Assembly (NCBI RefSeq): GCF_050107595.1
Contig: NZ_JBNILH010000002.1
Location: 434,001 to 498,000 of the forward strand
Length of the DNA: 64,000 nt
Direction of reading: 5' to 3'
DNA from: Bacillus_AB infantis_C
GTDB lineage: Bacteria > Bacillota > Bacilli > Bacillales > Cytobacillaceae
A program made the position numbers and the translations under genes. Shown here piece by piece: positions 8,449-16,960 of this stretch (the stretch's first letter is position 1; every line of letters starts with the position of its first letter). Below the pieces are notes generated by a model that worked only from the letters and a program-made list of their open reading frames with translations, was not told the origin of the DNA and ran no database searches.

Positions 8449-10161
8449 TTACTGCATTTTCTTTAGAGCCAAAACAGTTTCTTCGTCAGGTGTTACATAT
8501 ACAGTCTGCTGATTGTCGTAGATGACAAATCCCGGCTTGGCACCGCTTGGCTTTTTGACATGGCGCACCTGGGTATAGTCAACCGGGACCGAGCCAGAGC
8601 TGCGGGCCTTGCTGAAATAGGCAGCCAGTTTTGCGGCTTCAAGTATCGTTTCATCGGAAGGAGTTTTATCCCTGATGACGACATGGGAGCCGGGAATATC
8701 CTTTGTATGAAGCCAGATTTCATCTCTGGCTGCAAGCTTATTGGTCAGATAGTCATTTTGCTTGTTATTCTTTCCGACATAAATTTCTGTGCCGTCCGTT
8801 GCGGTATATCTGTCCAGGAGAGGCTTTGCGTTGGCTGTTTTTTTGTTCTGTTTTTTCTGGCGGATGCGTATATATCCGCCCTCTGCCAGCTCTTCTCGTA
8901 TTTCTTCGATATCCTTAGTGGATGCTGCTTCAACCTGCTGCATGAGCGATTCGAAGTATGCGGCCTCTTCCCTCGCTTTATCGATCTGCTCTTTTACGAT
9001 GCCTGCGGCTGTTTTAGCTTTCTGATATTTTGTGAAAAATTTCTGCGCATTCTCTGAAGGGGTTTTTTGCGGATCGAGCGGGATGACCATCGTCGCGCCG
9101 TTTTCATCATAATAGTTGATGACCTCGATTTCCTTCATGCCTTTTTCAGCTGCATACAGATTGGCTGTGAGCAGTTCCCCGGACAGCTGGTACTGATCGG
9201 CGTTCCTGGCTTCCTCCAGCGTTTTCTCAAGCTTCTCAATCTTTTTCTCGTTTTTCTCTTTTTCATTAATAATGAAGCGCTCAAGGTCATTTCCCTGCTG
9301 CTTGACGCGGTCCCTTTCGGCTTTTCCGAAATAAAACCGGTCCAGCATCCCGCTCAAGGTCTCGAAAGTCCTGCTCTCGCCGCCTGTGTGCTCCAGGGGG
9401 AACAGATAGAAGTTTTCTTTTTGGCCTGCCGTAATGGCTGGTGTATATTCGTGCTCTTTAATAGGGACGAGCAATTCCATAAATGCCTTGGGGATTGTAT
9501 TCCGGTTGCTCATCCCTGCACGCTTGACAGCTTCTTTCGCAAAAAGAGGAGAAATACCCGCAAATTGTTCAACAAGCTGCTTATCCATTTTACCGGCATT
9601 AAAATCAAGCCTTCTGAGTATATCTTCTTCCCCGAGCTCCAGCGGATTGATTTTATTCTGCTCCGGCGGGCTTACATACTCCTGGCCCGGCAGTATGGCC
9701 CTGTGGCTGTTCAGGGCATATGAAACATGCTTGATGCTGTCAAGGATCATATTGCGGCCTTTATCTACAAGTACGATATTGCTGTGGCGCCCCATGATTT
9801 CCACAATCAGCTGTTTGTATGAGATATCGCCGATCTCATTCCGCCCTTTTACATCAAGGATGAGAATTCTGTCCAGGCCTGCCTGGCGGATATCCTCGAG
9901 TATGTAGCCTTCCAGATGCTTGCGTAGCAGCATGCAGAACATAGGGGGCTCACTCGGGTTGTCATAAGCCTCATTTGTAAGCTGGGCCCGCGCATAGCTT
10001 GGATGGGCGGAGAGCAGCAGCTTGTGGTTTTTTCCATTCGCCCTGATGACGAGTACGATTTCGTTTTTGAATGGCTGGTGGATTTTATTGATCCGCCCGC
10101 CCTGCAATGTATCTGAGAGCTCATGTGCCATGGCTCTTGTAAACAATCCATCAAATGACAT
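8449..10161 (-). CDS. rqcH: ribosome quality-control factor RqcH (NFACT family)
   Basis: RqcH binds stalled 50S-nascent chain complexes and recruits tRNA-Ala to add C-terminal alanine tails that mark the peptide for proteolysis; older names are YloA and fibronectin-binding protein A. The 570-residue protein shows the NFACT-N domain (HPSYARAQLT, RNEIGDI, EIMGRHSN), a central helix-hairpin and coiled coil (about residues 270-430, rich in Lys/Glu), and the NFACT-R domain with DIWLHTKDIPGSHVVI-like residues. Start: ATG at 10161 (MSFDGLFT) with AAAGGA eight bases upstream; frames further upstream lack a ribosome site. It is monocistronic and converges on pyrE. Confidence 0.95.
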   Translation of the reverse strand: MSFDGLFTRAMAHELSDTLQGGRINKIHQPFKNEIVLVIRANGKNHKLLLSAHPSYARAQLTNEAYDNPSEPPMFCMLLRKHLEGYILEDIRQAGLDRILILDVKGRNEIGDISYKQLIVEIMGRHSNIVLVDKGRNMILDSIKHVSYALNSHRAILPGQEYVSPPEQNKINPLELGEEDILRRLDFNAGKMDKQLVEQFAGISPLFAKEAVKRAGMSNRNTIPKAFMELLVPIKEHEYTPAITAGQKENFYLFPLEHTGGESRTFETLSGMLDRFYFGKAERDRVKQQGNDLERFIINEKEKNEKKIEKLEKTLEEARNADQYQLSGELLTANLYAAEKGMKEIEVINYYDENGATMVIPLDPQKTPSENAQKFFTKYQKAKTAAGIVKEQIDKAREEAAYFESLMQQVEAASTKDIEEIREELAEGGYIRIRQKKQNKKTANAKPLLDRYTATDGTEIYVGKNNKQNDYLTNKLAARDEIWLHTKDIPGSHVVIRDKTPSDETILEAAKLAAYFSKARSSGSVPVDYTQVRHVKKPSGAKPGFVIYDNQQTVYVTPDEETVLALKKMQ

Positions 10162-10490
10162 AAGGAACATCCTTTTCTTTTGTCCAGCTGGGAATGGTCC
10201 CAATCCGGGTAAGTATTTTCAGCGGCAGTTTTATGCAGCGCTTTTTTGTTTCTAATATCTTATTTTATCAAAAATCCCGCAAGATTGCTCATTCTTCCCC
10301 TGGCTTCTGGCATTTTTTTGGACAGGTCTGAATAAGATTTCTTAGAGCGGAGTGGGACAGCTTTGCGCCAGTAACTGCAGCAGGGCTGGAAGACGGGGGA
10401 ATTCATTCAGATCGAGCAGGATTTCTGTCATGGCCTGCTTCAAGGAGGCAGGCTCCCATAGAATTTTAAAGGAGGAAGAGTGATGGCCGG
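10162..10490. other. intergenic region between divergent rqcH and yloB
   Basis: 329 bases with no supported gene. It should hold promoters for both genes, but I cannot place either with confidence. Visible dyads are TGGGA-ATGG-TCCCA (10189-10202, in the rqcH leader) and GCCTGC-N9-GCAGGC (10433-10453), which lies about 15 bases before the yloB ribosome site and has no T-run. Confidence 0.6.
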
Positions 10491-10494
10491 ATGA
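10483..10494 (+). other. possible three-codon leader ORF coupled to yloB
   Basis: ATG 10483 encodes Met-Ala-Gly and stops at TGA 10492-10494, which overlaps the yloB ATG as ATGA. The strong ribosome site AAAGGAGG (10468-10475) is at ideal distance from this ATG and 15 bases from the yloB ATG. A GTG at 10480 reads into the same frame. Confidence 0.4.
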
Positions 10495-13169
10495 AGTTCC
10501 ATGAGATGAATGAAAGAGAAGTGGAAGAAGCATTAAATACGAATTTTTCGGCTGGGCTGACCGATGATGATGTGAAAAAACGGAGGAACCAGCATGGCTT
10601 CAATGAACTGGCAGAAGGGGAAAAGCAGTCGGCCCTGCTGCTGTTTTTCAGCCAGTTCAAAGATTTCATGGTGCTGGTCCTGCTTGCGGCCACTCTTGTT
10701 TCAGGGCTGTTGGGAGAATATATCGATGCGATTGCCATCATTGCAATTGTCATCATTAATGGTTTGCTAGGCTTTTTCCAGGAAAGGAAAGCAGAGAAAT
10801 CACTTTCTGCTTTAAAGGAATTGTCCGCACCGCAGGTACAGGTTCTCCGCGGCGGCAAGTGGGTCAGGGTACCCTCCAAGGAGGTAGTGCCAGGTGACCT
10901 GCTGAAGTTTTCGAGCGGCGACCGGATTGGTGCAGACATCAGGCTGATTGAATCCAAAAGCCTTGAAATTGAAGAGTCGGCTTTGACGGGTGAGTCGGTT
11001 CCTGTCCAAAAGACAACTGCCTCTTTAAAGGCCGATAACCCGGGGCTTGGCGATATGGAAAATATGGCTTTTATGGGCACGATGATTACCAGGGGCAGCG
11101 GTGTTGGAGTGGTCGTCGCTACTGGCATGAAGACAGCGATGGGCCAGATAGCCGATTTGCTTCAGAATGCCGAAACGATGGAAACGCCCCTTCAGCGCAG
11201 GCTGGAGCAGCTTGGTAAAATTCTGATTACAGCAGCTCTCCTATTGACAGTCCTTGTCGTCCTTGTCGGCGTCATACAGGGCCACGAACTGTACACGATG
11301 TTCCTCGCAGGCGTTTCACTTGCGGTAGCAGCCATTCCTGAGGGACTGCCTGCCATTGTAACGGTTGCCTTATCGCTTGGGGTTCAGCGGATGATCAAGA
11401 AGAATGCCATTGTGAGGAAACTGCCTGCTGTAGAAACGCTGGGATGCGCTTCTGTCATCTGCTCTGATAAAACCGGAACGATGACGCAGAACCAAATGAC
11501 GGTCACCCATCTTTGGAGCGGAGGGAAACAGTGGACGGTGGCCGGAATCGGCTATGAGCCTGCCGGAAACTTTTATTGTGATGATAAGCGGGTGGATGTT
11601 AAGGCCCAGAAGTCGCTCCAGCAGATGCTGATGTTCGGGCTGCTTTGCAATCATGCGGAGCTTGCAGAGAAAAAAGGGGAATACAGCATCGATGGAGATC
11701 CTACAGAAGGAGCTCTCCTGGTAGCTGCTATGAAGGCTGGCTACAGGAGGGAAAGCCTGACGGATCAGTACCAGGTCCTCAATGAGTTTCCTTTTGATTC
11801 GGCCAGGAAAATGATGAGCATCATTGTCAAAGACAGAAACGGCAGGCAATTCATTGTAACAAAAGGCGCCCCGGATGTGTTGGCGGGAATCAGCGATTCT
11901 ATCCTTTGGAACGATAAACGCCAGGTAATGACGGGGGATATGAAAAAGACGCTCCAGGAAGCGATCGATGGACTTGCTTCCCAGGCGCTTAGGACTATTG
12001 CCATCGGCTTCAGGGAGCTTCCGGCAAACCAGGTGGTTCTTGATGAAAAAGAAGCAGAGAAAAACCTTACTCTGATCGGCCTTCAGGGCATGATCGATCC
12101 TCCGCGTCCTGAAGTGCGGACAGCGGTGAAGGAGTGCAGGGAAGCAGGCATTAAAACTGTGATGATTACGGGCGACCATGTTATTACTGCCAAGGCGATT
12201 GCCAAACAGCTGGGCATCCTGACAGGCAGCAGCAAGGTTCTCGACGGGAAGGCGCTCTCCGAGATGTCGGTCGGCCAGCTGGAGGACGTGGTTGATGATG
12301 TTTCTGTCTTTGCACGGGTGTCGCCAGAGCATAAGCTTAAAATAGTCAAAGCCCTGCAAAATAAAGGGCATATCGTTGCGATGACAGGTGATGGGGTTAA
12401 TGATGCGCCTGCCATCAAAGCGGCAGATATTGGAGTGGCCATGGGCATTACAGGAACAGATGTGGCGAAGGAAGCTTCGGCCCTTGTCCTTCTGGACGAT
12501 AACTTCGCCACTATTAAGGCAGCAATCAAGGAAGGGCGGAATATCTATGAAAATATCCGCAAGTTCATCAGATATCTCCTTGCCTCTAACGTGGGTGAAA
12601 TTCTGGTAATGCTCTTTGCAATGCTTCTTGCCTTGCCGCTGCCGCTTGTTCCTATCCAGATTCTCTGGGTCAATCTTGTTACAGACGGGCTCCCGGCAAT
12701 GGCCCTCGGGCTTGACCAGCCGGAGGATGATGTGATGAAAAGGAAGCCGCGCAGCCCGAAGGAAGGCGTTTTTGCAAGGGGGCTCGGCTGGAAGGTGGTA
12801 TCCCGGGGCTTCCTGATAGGGATTGTAACACTTGCAGCATTCATGCTCGCATATAAGAACAATCCGGATCAGCTCGGATATGCTCAGACAGTGGCGTTTG
12901 CTACCCTCGTCCTTGCACAGCTCATCCATGTCTTCGACTGCCGGAGCGAGAAATCAGTTCTGGCCAGGAATCCGTTCGGCAACAAATATCTTGTTTGGGC
13001 TGTAATTTCTTCGCTTCTGCTGATGATTATCGTTATCTACTATCCGCCGCTGCAGCCAATCTTCCACACGATGGCTATACAGCCTGGAGACTGGATTATG
13101 ATCACAGTACTTGCTTCCGTTCCAACTTTTTTGCTTGCCGGAACGTTTTTGTTAAGAAAAACAAAATAA
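10491..13169 (+). CDS. yloB: P-type calcium-transporting ATPase (YloB type)
   Basis: A membrane P2A ATPase expected to export calcium; in B. subtilis YloB is a sporulation-associated Ca2+ ATPase. The 892 residues give the full family layout: cation ATPase N domain, paired TM helices near residues 55-95, actuator loop with LTGESVPV, TM helices near 240-300 with the Ca-site PEGLP, phosphorylated Asp326 in CSDKTGTMTQN, hinge TGDGVNDAPA, and the C-terminal helices with LWVNLVTDGLPA. Start ATG 10491 gives MKFHEMNE; the ribosome site lies unusually far upstream and may serve a leader ORF first. It is followed by its own terminator. Confidence 0.95.
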   Translation: MKFHEMNEREVEEALNTNFSAGLTDDDVKKRRNQHGFNELAEGEKQSALLLFFSQFKDFMVLVLLAATLVSGLLGEYIDAIAIIAIVIINGLLGFFQERKAEKSLSALKELSAPQVQVLRGGKWVRVPSKEVVPGDLLKFSSGDRIGADIRLIESKSLEIEESALTGESVPVQKTTASLKADNPGLGDMENMAFMGTMITRGSGVGVVVATGMKTAMGQIADLLQNAETMETPLQRRLEQLGKILITAALLLTVLVVLVGVIQGHELYTMFLAGVSLAVAAIPEGLPAIVTVALSLGVQRMIKKNAIVRKLPAVETLGCASVICSDKTGTMTQNQMTVTHLWSGGKQWTVAGIGYEPAGNFYCDDKRVDVKAQKSLQQMLMFGLLCNHAELAEKKGEYSIDGDPTEGALLVAAMKAGYRRESLTDQYQVLNEFPFDSARKMMSIIVKDRNGRQFIVTKGAPDVLAGISDSILWNDKRQVMTGDMKKTLQEAIDGLASQALRTIAIGFRELPANQVVLDEKEAEKNLTLIGLQGMIDPPRPEVRTAVKECREAGIKTVMITGDHVITAKAIAKQLGILTGSSKVLDGKALSEMSVGQLEDVVDDVSVFARVSPEHKLKIVKALQNKGHIVAMTGDGVNDAPAIKAADIGVAMGITGTDVAKEASALVLLDDNFATIKAAIKEGRNIYENIRKFIRYLLASNVGEILVMLFAMLLALPLPLVPIQILWVNLVTDGLPAMALGLDQPEDDVMKRKPRSPKEGVFARGLGWKVVSRGFLIGIVTLAAFMLAYKNNPDQLGYAQTVAFATLVLAQLIHVFDCRSEKSVLARNPFGNKYLVWAVISSLLLMIIVIYYPPLQPIFHTMAIQPGDWIMITVLASVPTFLLAGTFLLRKTK

Positions 13170-13185
13170 ATTATGGTATAATCCT

Positions 13186-13220
13186 AAAGGTAGTAGAGAA
13201 GCCTCTATTACCTTTTCTTT
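13186..13220 (+). terminator. terminator after yloB
   Basis: 13-bp stem with one G-U pair (13186-13198 with 13203-13215), loop AAGC, tail TTTTCTTTT. Confidence 0.85.
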
Positions 13221-13231
13221 TGTCTTGAAAC

Positions 13232-13347
13232 GCCGGCAAGCTTAGCTTGCTGCTCAGCATACATAAATCTTGAGCAAGATTTGAAAGCCTCATAGCAGCT
13301 CCAGCTTTTGGGGACAGGGAAGTTGCTGTCTGCCGGGGGTGGCCCCG
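13232..13347 (+). other. dyad-rich, possibly structured leader before yicC
   Basis: Between the yloB terminator and yicC lie several inverted repeats: GCAAGC-TTA-GCTTGC (13236-13250), AAATCTTG/CAAGATTT (13265-13282), AGCAGCT/AGTTGCT (13294-13300 with 13321-13327) and CGGGG-GTGG-CCCCG (13334-13347). CCGGCA (13233-13238) can also pair with TGCCGG (13331-13336), closing the whole region; this competes with the first and last hairpins. It matches no riboswitch class I can recognise. Confidence 0.45.
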
Positions 13348-13369
13348 AAAAAAGAATGGATGTGATTTT

Positions 13370-14245
13370 GTGGTTTCAAGTATGACCGGCTACGGCCGGA
13401 GCAATAAAAGCACAGATGGCCTTTCGGTCACTATCGAACTAAAAACAGTGAACCACCGGTTTTCCGAGCACCAGCTCCGGATACCGAGGCAGATGATCAG
13501 GCTTGAGGATAAAATCAAGAAGGTTATAGCCTCCAGAATTAAGCGGGGCAGAGTCGAATTATTTGCCGGCATTGAAGGGGAAGGGGCCGTCAGCCGGAAA
13601 GTTAATGTTGACTGGGACCTCCTGGATGAATATTATCAATACATAATGCAAATCAAAGAAAGATATCATCTGAGCGAGGGTCCGTCCATCGCAGATCTGG
13701 CCAGCCGGGAGGATATGCTATCCATTCAGGAAGAGGATGCTGCGGATGGAAAGCTTGAAGCTATGGTCATTGAAGCGGTCGAGGAAGCTGCAGCCCAGCT
13801 GGTATACATGCGGAAAGCTGAAGGAGCAGAGCTGGAAAAAGATATCCGGGTGCAGCTGGAGAAGCTGCAGGCCTGCCTTGCGCAGCTTAGGAATCTTGCG
13901 CCGCTGGTTATCAAACAATATGGCGACCGGCTTGAGAAGAAAATGACAGAGTTCCTTGGCGGGCAGATTGATCAAAACCGCATCTTGGCCGAAGTGGCTG
14001 TGTTCTCTGATAAAGCCGATATCAATGAGGAAATAACGAGGCTCGAAAGCCATATCGGCCAGTTCGGAAGCACCCTTTTGCTGGATGAGCCTGTCGGCAG
14101 GAAGCTGGACTTCCTTCTCCAGGAAATGAACAGGGAAGCCAATACCATTGGATCTAAGGCCAATGATTCTTCGATTGCCAGAGAAGTGGTTGAGATGAAA
14201 AGCCTTCTGGAAAAGATGAAAGAGCAGGTCCAGAATATAGAATAA
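13370..14245 (+). CDS. yicC: YicC-family endoribonuclease
   Basis: YicC/YloC proteins are endoribonucleases that cleave structured or small RNAs. The 291-residue protein opens with SMTGYGRS and has the conserved N-terminal segment ELKTVNHRF, with the DUF1732 C-terminal domain LDFLLQEMNREANTIGSK. Start is GTG 13370 with GGATGTGA upstream; no ATG before the SMTGYG motif fits. Only 56 bases separate it from remA and no terminator is seen, so yicC-remA-gmk-rpoZ probably form one unit, as in related bacilli. Confidence 0.93.
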   Translation: MVSSMTGYGRSNKSTDGLSVTIELKTVNHRFSEHQLRIPRQMIRLEDKIKKVIASRIKRGRVELFAGIEGEGAVSRKVNVDWDLLDEYYQYIMQIKERYHLSEGPSIADLASREDMLSIQEEDAADGKLEAMVIEAVEEAAAQLVYMRKAEGAELEKDIRVQLEKLQACLAQLRNLAPLVIKQYGDRLEKKMTEFLGGQIDQNRILAEVAVFSDKADINEEITRLESHIGQFGSTLLLDEPVGRKLDFLLQEMNREANTIGSKANDSSIAREVVEMKSLLEKMKEQVQNIE

Positions 14246-14301
14246 CGTTTAAAAGACTTCAATAACGGCCAAAATAAGTAACTGACGATTGGAGGACCAC
14301 C

Positions 14302-14565
14302 ATGCCGATTAAACTGATTAATATCGGGTTTGGCAATATCGTGTCAGCAAACCGGATTATTTCGATCGTAAGCCCTGAATCAGCACCGATCAAAAGAATT
14401 ATCCAGGATGCCCGTGACCGGGGCTCTCTCATAGATGCGACATATGGCAGGCGGACAAGGGCTGTCATTGTGATGGACAGCGACCATGTTATTCTGTCGG
14501 CTGTCCAGCCGGAGACGGTCGCCCACCGATTAAATGACCGTGATGAAATTATTGATGAAGGGTAG
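14302..14565 (+). CDS. remA: extracellular matrix regulator RemA
   Basis: An 87-residue DNA-binding protein of the RemA/YlzA family, which in B. subtilis activates biofilm matrix operons (eps, tapA) and osmoprotection genes. Conserved runs MPIKLINIGFGN, RIISIVSPESAPIKR, and ATYGRRTRAVIVMDS fit the family through its length. ATG 14302 has TTGGAGGAC upstream. It stands in its usual place between yicC and gmk, 10 bases before gmk. Confidence 0.96.
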   Translation: MPIKLINIGFGNIVSANRIISIVSPESAPIKRIIQDARDRGSLIDATYGRRTRAVIVMDSDHVILSAVQPETVAHRLNDRDEIIDEG

Positions 14566-14575
14566 GATCTGATAA

Positions 14576-15190
14576 ATGCAGGAAAAGGGTTTACTAATCG
14601 TTCTTTCTGGTCCTTCAGGGGTAGGTAAAGGAACTGTACGAAAACAGATTTTTTCACAGCCGGATACTTCTTTTGAGTATTCAATTTCTATGACTACCAG
14701 GCTTCCGCGTGATGGCGAAGTTCATGGAGTCGATTACTTTTTTTCAAAAAGGGAAGAGTTTGAAGAGCTGATCAAACAGGAGAAGCTCCTTGAATATGCC
14801 GAGTTCGTCGGCAACTATTATGGGACTCCTGTTGATTATGTAAGGGAGACATTAAATAAAGGAAGAGATGTGTTCCTTGAAATCGAAGTCCAGGGCGCAC
14901 GGCAGGTCCGTGAAAAGTTCCCTGACGGCCTGTTCATTTTCCTTATGCCGCCAAGCCTTACAGAGCTGAAAAACAGGATAACAACAAGGGGAACTGAGAC
15001 AGAGGATGTTATCAAGAATCGTCTGACAGCAGCCAAAGAAGAAATTGAAATGATGAATCTGTATGATTATGTAGTAGAGAATGACCAGGTGGAACTGGCA
15101 AGCGAAAGGATCAAATCCATTGTGGTGGCTGAACATTGCCGCAGGGAACGGGTCGAGCCGCGCTATAAAAAAATGCTGGAGGTTGAATGA
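14576..15190 (+). CDS. gmk: guanylate kinase
   Basis: Phosphorylates GMP to GDP with ATP. The 204-residue protein has the P-loop LSGPSGVGKGT, GMP-binding TTRLPRDGEVHGVDY and EFVGNYYGTP, and the LID-region arginines near residue 137-150. The start ATG at 14576 follows GGGTAGGAT. Stop and the next start (rpoZ) are four bases apart. Gmk is a known target of (p)ppGpp inhibition in Firmicutes, which is family knowledge rather than seen here. Confidence 0.97.
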   Translation: MQEKGLLIVLSGPSGVGKGTVRKQIFSQPDTSFEYSISMTTRLPRDGEVHGVDYFFSKREEFEELIKQEKLLEYAEFVGNYYGTPVDYVRETLNKGRDVFLEIEVQGARQVREKFPDGLFIFLMPPSLTELKNRITTRGTETEDVIKNRLTAAKEEIEMMNLYDYVVENDQVELASERIKSIVVAEHCRRERVEPRYKKMLEVE

Positions 15191-15194
15191 ACAT

Positions 15195-15416
15195 ATGTTA
15201 TATCCTTCTATTGACTCTTTAATGACTAAAATTGACTCTAAATATTCCCTTGTATCTGTGGCGGCAAAACGTGCCCGCAAGCTTCAGATTGATGCGAAGC
15301 CTCAGCTTGACAAATATGTGTCACATAAAAATGTCGGCAAGGCGCTTGAAGAAATTCATGCCGACGAGCTTCACTACAGACTAGGAGAAGTTCCACAGGG
15401 TGAAGAGCTGGAATAA
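15195..15416 (+). CDS. rpoZ: RNA polymerase omega subunit
   Basis: A 73-residue omega subunit that helps assemble and stabilise RNA polymerase. It reads MLYPSIDSLMTKIDSKYSLV and includes AAKRARKLQ, hallmark of Bacillus omega. ATG 15195 is chosen because longer frames only cover the gmk 3' end; GGAGG lies 12 bases upstream inside gmk. A strong terminator follows, ending the yicC-rpoZ unit. Confidence 0.97.
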   Translation: MLYPSIDSLMTKIDSKYSLVSVAAKRARKLQIDAKPQLDKYVSHKNVGKALEEIHADELHYRLGEVPQGEELE

Positions 15417-15423
15417 ACGTTAA

Positions 15424-15460
15424 AATAACAACCTGGCATGCAGGGTTGTTATTTTTTTTG
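15424..15460 (+). terminator. terminator after rpoZ
   Basis: Perfect 10-bp stem AATAACAACC/GGTTGTTATT (15424-15433 with 15444-15453) followed by eight T. Confidence 0.92.
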
Positions 15461-15469
15461 CTGCTTACA

Positions 15470-15676
15470 GGACGCGGGTCATGCAGGCGTTGCCACAGGA
15501 CGTGGCGTTCTTAGCCTGCGTTCCTTTATGAACAAGCGCCTCCGCATTTCGGATTGTCCAGCTCCAGCGGCTAGAGCCTCGAGTCATAAGCCACGGCAGA
15601 ATTAAAGGCAAAGAACGCCTTTTATTCTGCCGCGTCTTATGCTTGTCGGCTCTGGGCAAGCCGCTTCCGCATTTCA
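15470..15676. repeat. two adjacent units of a long-palindrome intergenic repeat
   Basis: Two related units fill most of the rpoZ-coaBC gap. Unit one (15470-15550) has GCAGGC/GCCTGC arms (15483-15488, 15514-15519) and GCCAC/GTGGC inside. Unit two (15553-15676) is one long imperfect hairpin: AGCGGCT/AGCCGCT (15566-15572, 15659-15665), GAGCC/GGCTC, CATAAG/CTTATG, CGGCAGAAT/ATTCTGCCG (15594-15602, 15624-15632) and AAAGGC/GCCTTT. Both end in CGCATTT. A third copy lies at 60580-60677. No ORF with a ribosome site is present. Confidence 0.75.
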
Positions 15677-15754
15677 GGATAAAATAGATGAAATATATGT
15701 TCGTTTGGAGCATAATGGAGTTTAGAATATTGGGTTTGGATGGGGGTTCGGTTT

Positions 15755-16960
15755 ATGCTGAATGGAAAAAGAATTCTCTTGTGTGTTACAGGCGGGATTG
15801 CTGTTTACAAGGCAGCTGCACTGACGAGCAAGCTGACTCAGGCCGGTGCGGAGGTTAAGGTCATGATGAGTGAGTCGGCAGTGAAATTTGTGGCGCCGCT
15901 GACCTTTCAGGCGCTTTCCCGCCATGACGTTTATATAGATACTTTTGATGAAAAAGACTCCAGAGTGATTGCCCATATCGACCTGGCTGATTGGGCCGAT
16001 CTTATCCTGGTTGCCCCGGCGACTGCCAATGTAATCGGCAAGCTGGCCAATGGGATTGCGGATAATATGATCACAACAACGCTACTGGCTGCAACTGCGC
16101 CGGTTTGGATCGCCCCGGCAATGAATGTGCATATGTATGACCATCCGGCCGTACAGAAAAATATCAAGCTGCTTTATGAATACGGCTGCAGGTTCATTGA
16201 ACCGGGTGAAGGCTATCTGGCGTGCGGATATGTCGGGAAGGGCCGCCTTGAAGAGCCGGAAAAGATCGTCAGCAATATAGAAGGATTTTTCAGGAACAGG
16301 GGAAGCCTTTCAGGCAAAAAAGTCGTGGTGACAGCAGGACCGACAAGGGAAAAAATCGATCCTGTCCGCTATATCACCAACCATTCTTCTGGAAAGATGG
16401 GCTATGCACTGGCAGAAGAAGCCTTGAAGGCCGGTGCTGAGGTTACGCTGATTTCAGGTCCGACTTCGCTGGGGAAGCCTGCCGGAGCCGCTGTTATTGA
16501 TGTGGAAAGTGCAGAAGAAATGTATCAGGCTGTTGATCGTGTATTTGATGGAGCCGATATTGTCATTAAAACAGCGGCAGTTTCTGACTACCGCCCTAAA
16601 GTGGTGCACGAAAGCAAGGTAAAGAAGCAGGATGGCGACCAGGTTCTTGAGCTTGAGAGGACTAAGGACATCCTTATGGACCTTGGCCGCAGAAAAAAAC
16701 AGCAGATCCTCATTGGATTTGCTGCTGAGACGGACCGTGTTGAAGAATATGCCAGAAAAAAACTGGCCAAAAAGAATGCCGATATGATCGTTGCCAATAA
16801 TGTAAAATCTGAAGGAGCAGGATTCGGCACAGATACGAATATTGTCACCATTTTTAAAAAAGATGGCGGGGAATTAGCGCTGCCCCTCATGAGCAAGAAT
16901 AAAGCAGCTGCAAGAATTCTGGAAGAAGCCTCAGCTCTGCTAAAGGATGAGGACCGATGA
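15755..16960 (+). CDS. coaBC: bifunctional phosphopantothenoylcysteine synthetase/decarboxylase
   Basis: Makes 4'-phosphopantetheine in CoA synthesis by joining cysteine to phosphopantothenate (CoaB) and decarboxylating the product (CoaC). The N-terminal flavoprotein half has GGIAVYKAA, a His in AHIDLADWAD, PAMNVHMYDHP and the conserved Cys of ACGYVGKGRL. The C-terminal half has TAGPTREKIDPVRYITNHSS, KTAAVSDYRP and the KKQDG motif. 401 residues is normal. ATG 15755 (MLNGKRIL) follows GGGGG; an in-frame ATG at 15740 overlaps that site. The stop overlaps priA by four bases. Confidence 0.96.
   Translation: MLNGKRILLCVTGGIAVYKAAALTSKLTQAGAEVKVMMSESAVKFVAPLTFQALSRHDVYIDTFDEKDSRVIAHIDLADWADLILVAPATANVIGKLANGIADNMITTTLLAATAPVWIAPAMNVHMYDHPAVQKNIKLLYEYGCRFIEPGEGYLACGYVGKGRLEEPEKIVSNIEGFFRNRGSLSGKKVVVTAGPTREKIDPVRYITNHSSGKMGYALAEEALKAGAEVTLISGPTSLGKPAGAAVIDVESAEEMYQAVDRVFDGADIVIKTAAVSDYRPKVVHESKVKKQDGDQVLELERTKDILMDLGRRKKQQILIGFAAETDRVEEYARKKLAKKNADMIVANNVKSEGAGFGTDTNIVTIFKKDGGELALPLMSKNKAAARILEEASALLKDEDR

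Noticed and set aside
10342..10533. 63-codon reverse-strand frame between rqcH and yloB, ending LLDLNEFPRLPALLQLLAQ
   Set aside because: The C-terminal part looks protein-like, but no ribosome site is seen, it runs antisense over the yloB ribosome site and 5' end, and I recognise no family.
11370..12929. 519-codon open frame on the reverse strand inside yloB
   Set aside because: It lies wholly antisense to a well-conserved P-type ATPase, shows no domain or ribosome site, and has biased composition expected of a shadow frame.
13177..13182. TATAAT as a yicC promoter
   Set aside because: No -35 box at workable distance; TTGTTA at 13149 is 22 bases away and the yloB terminator follows immediately.
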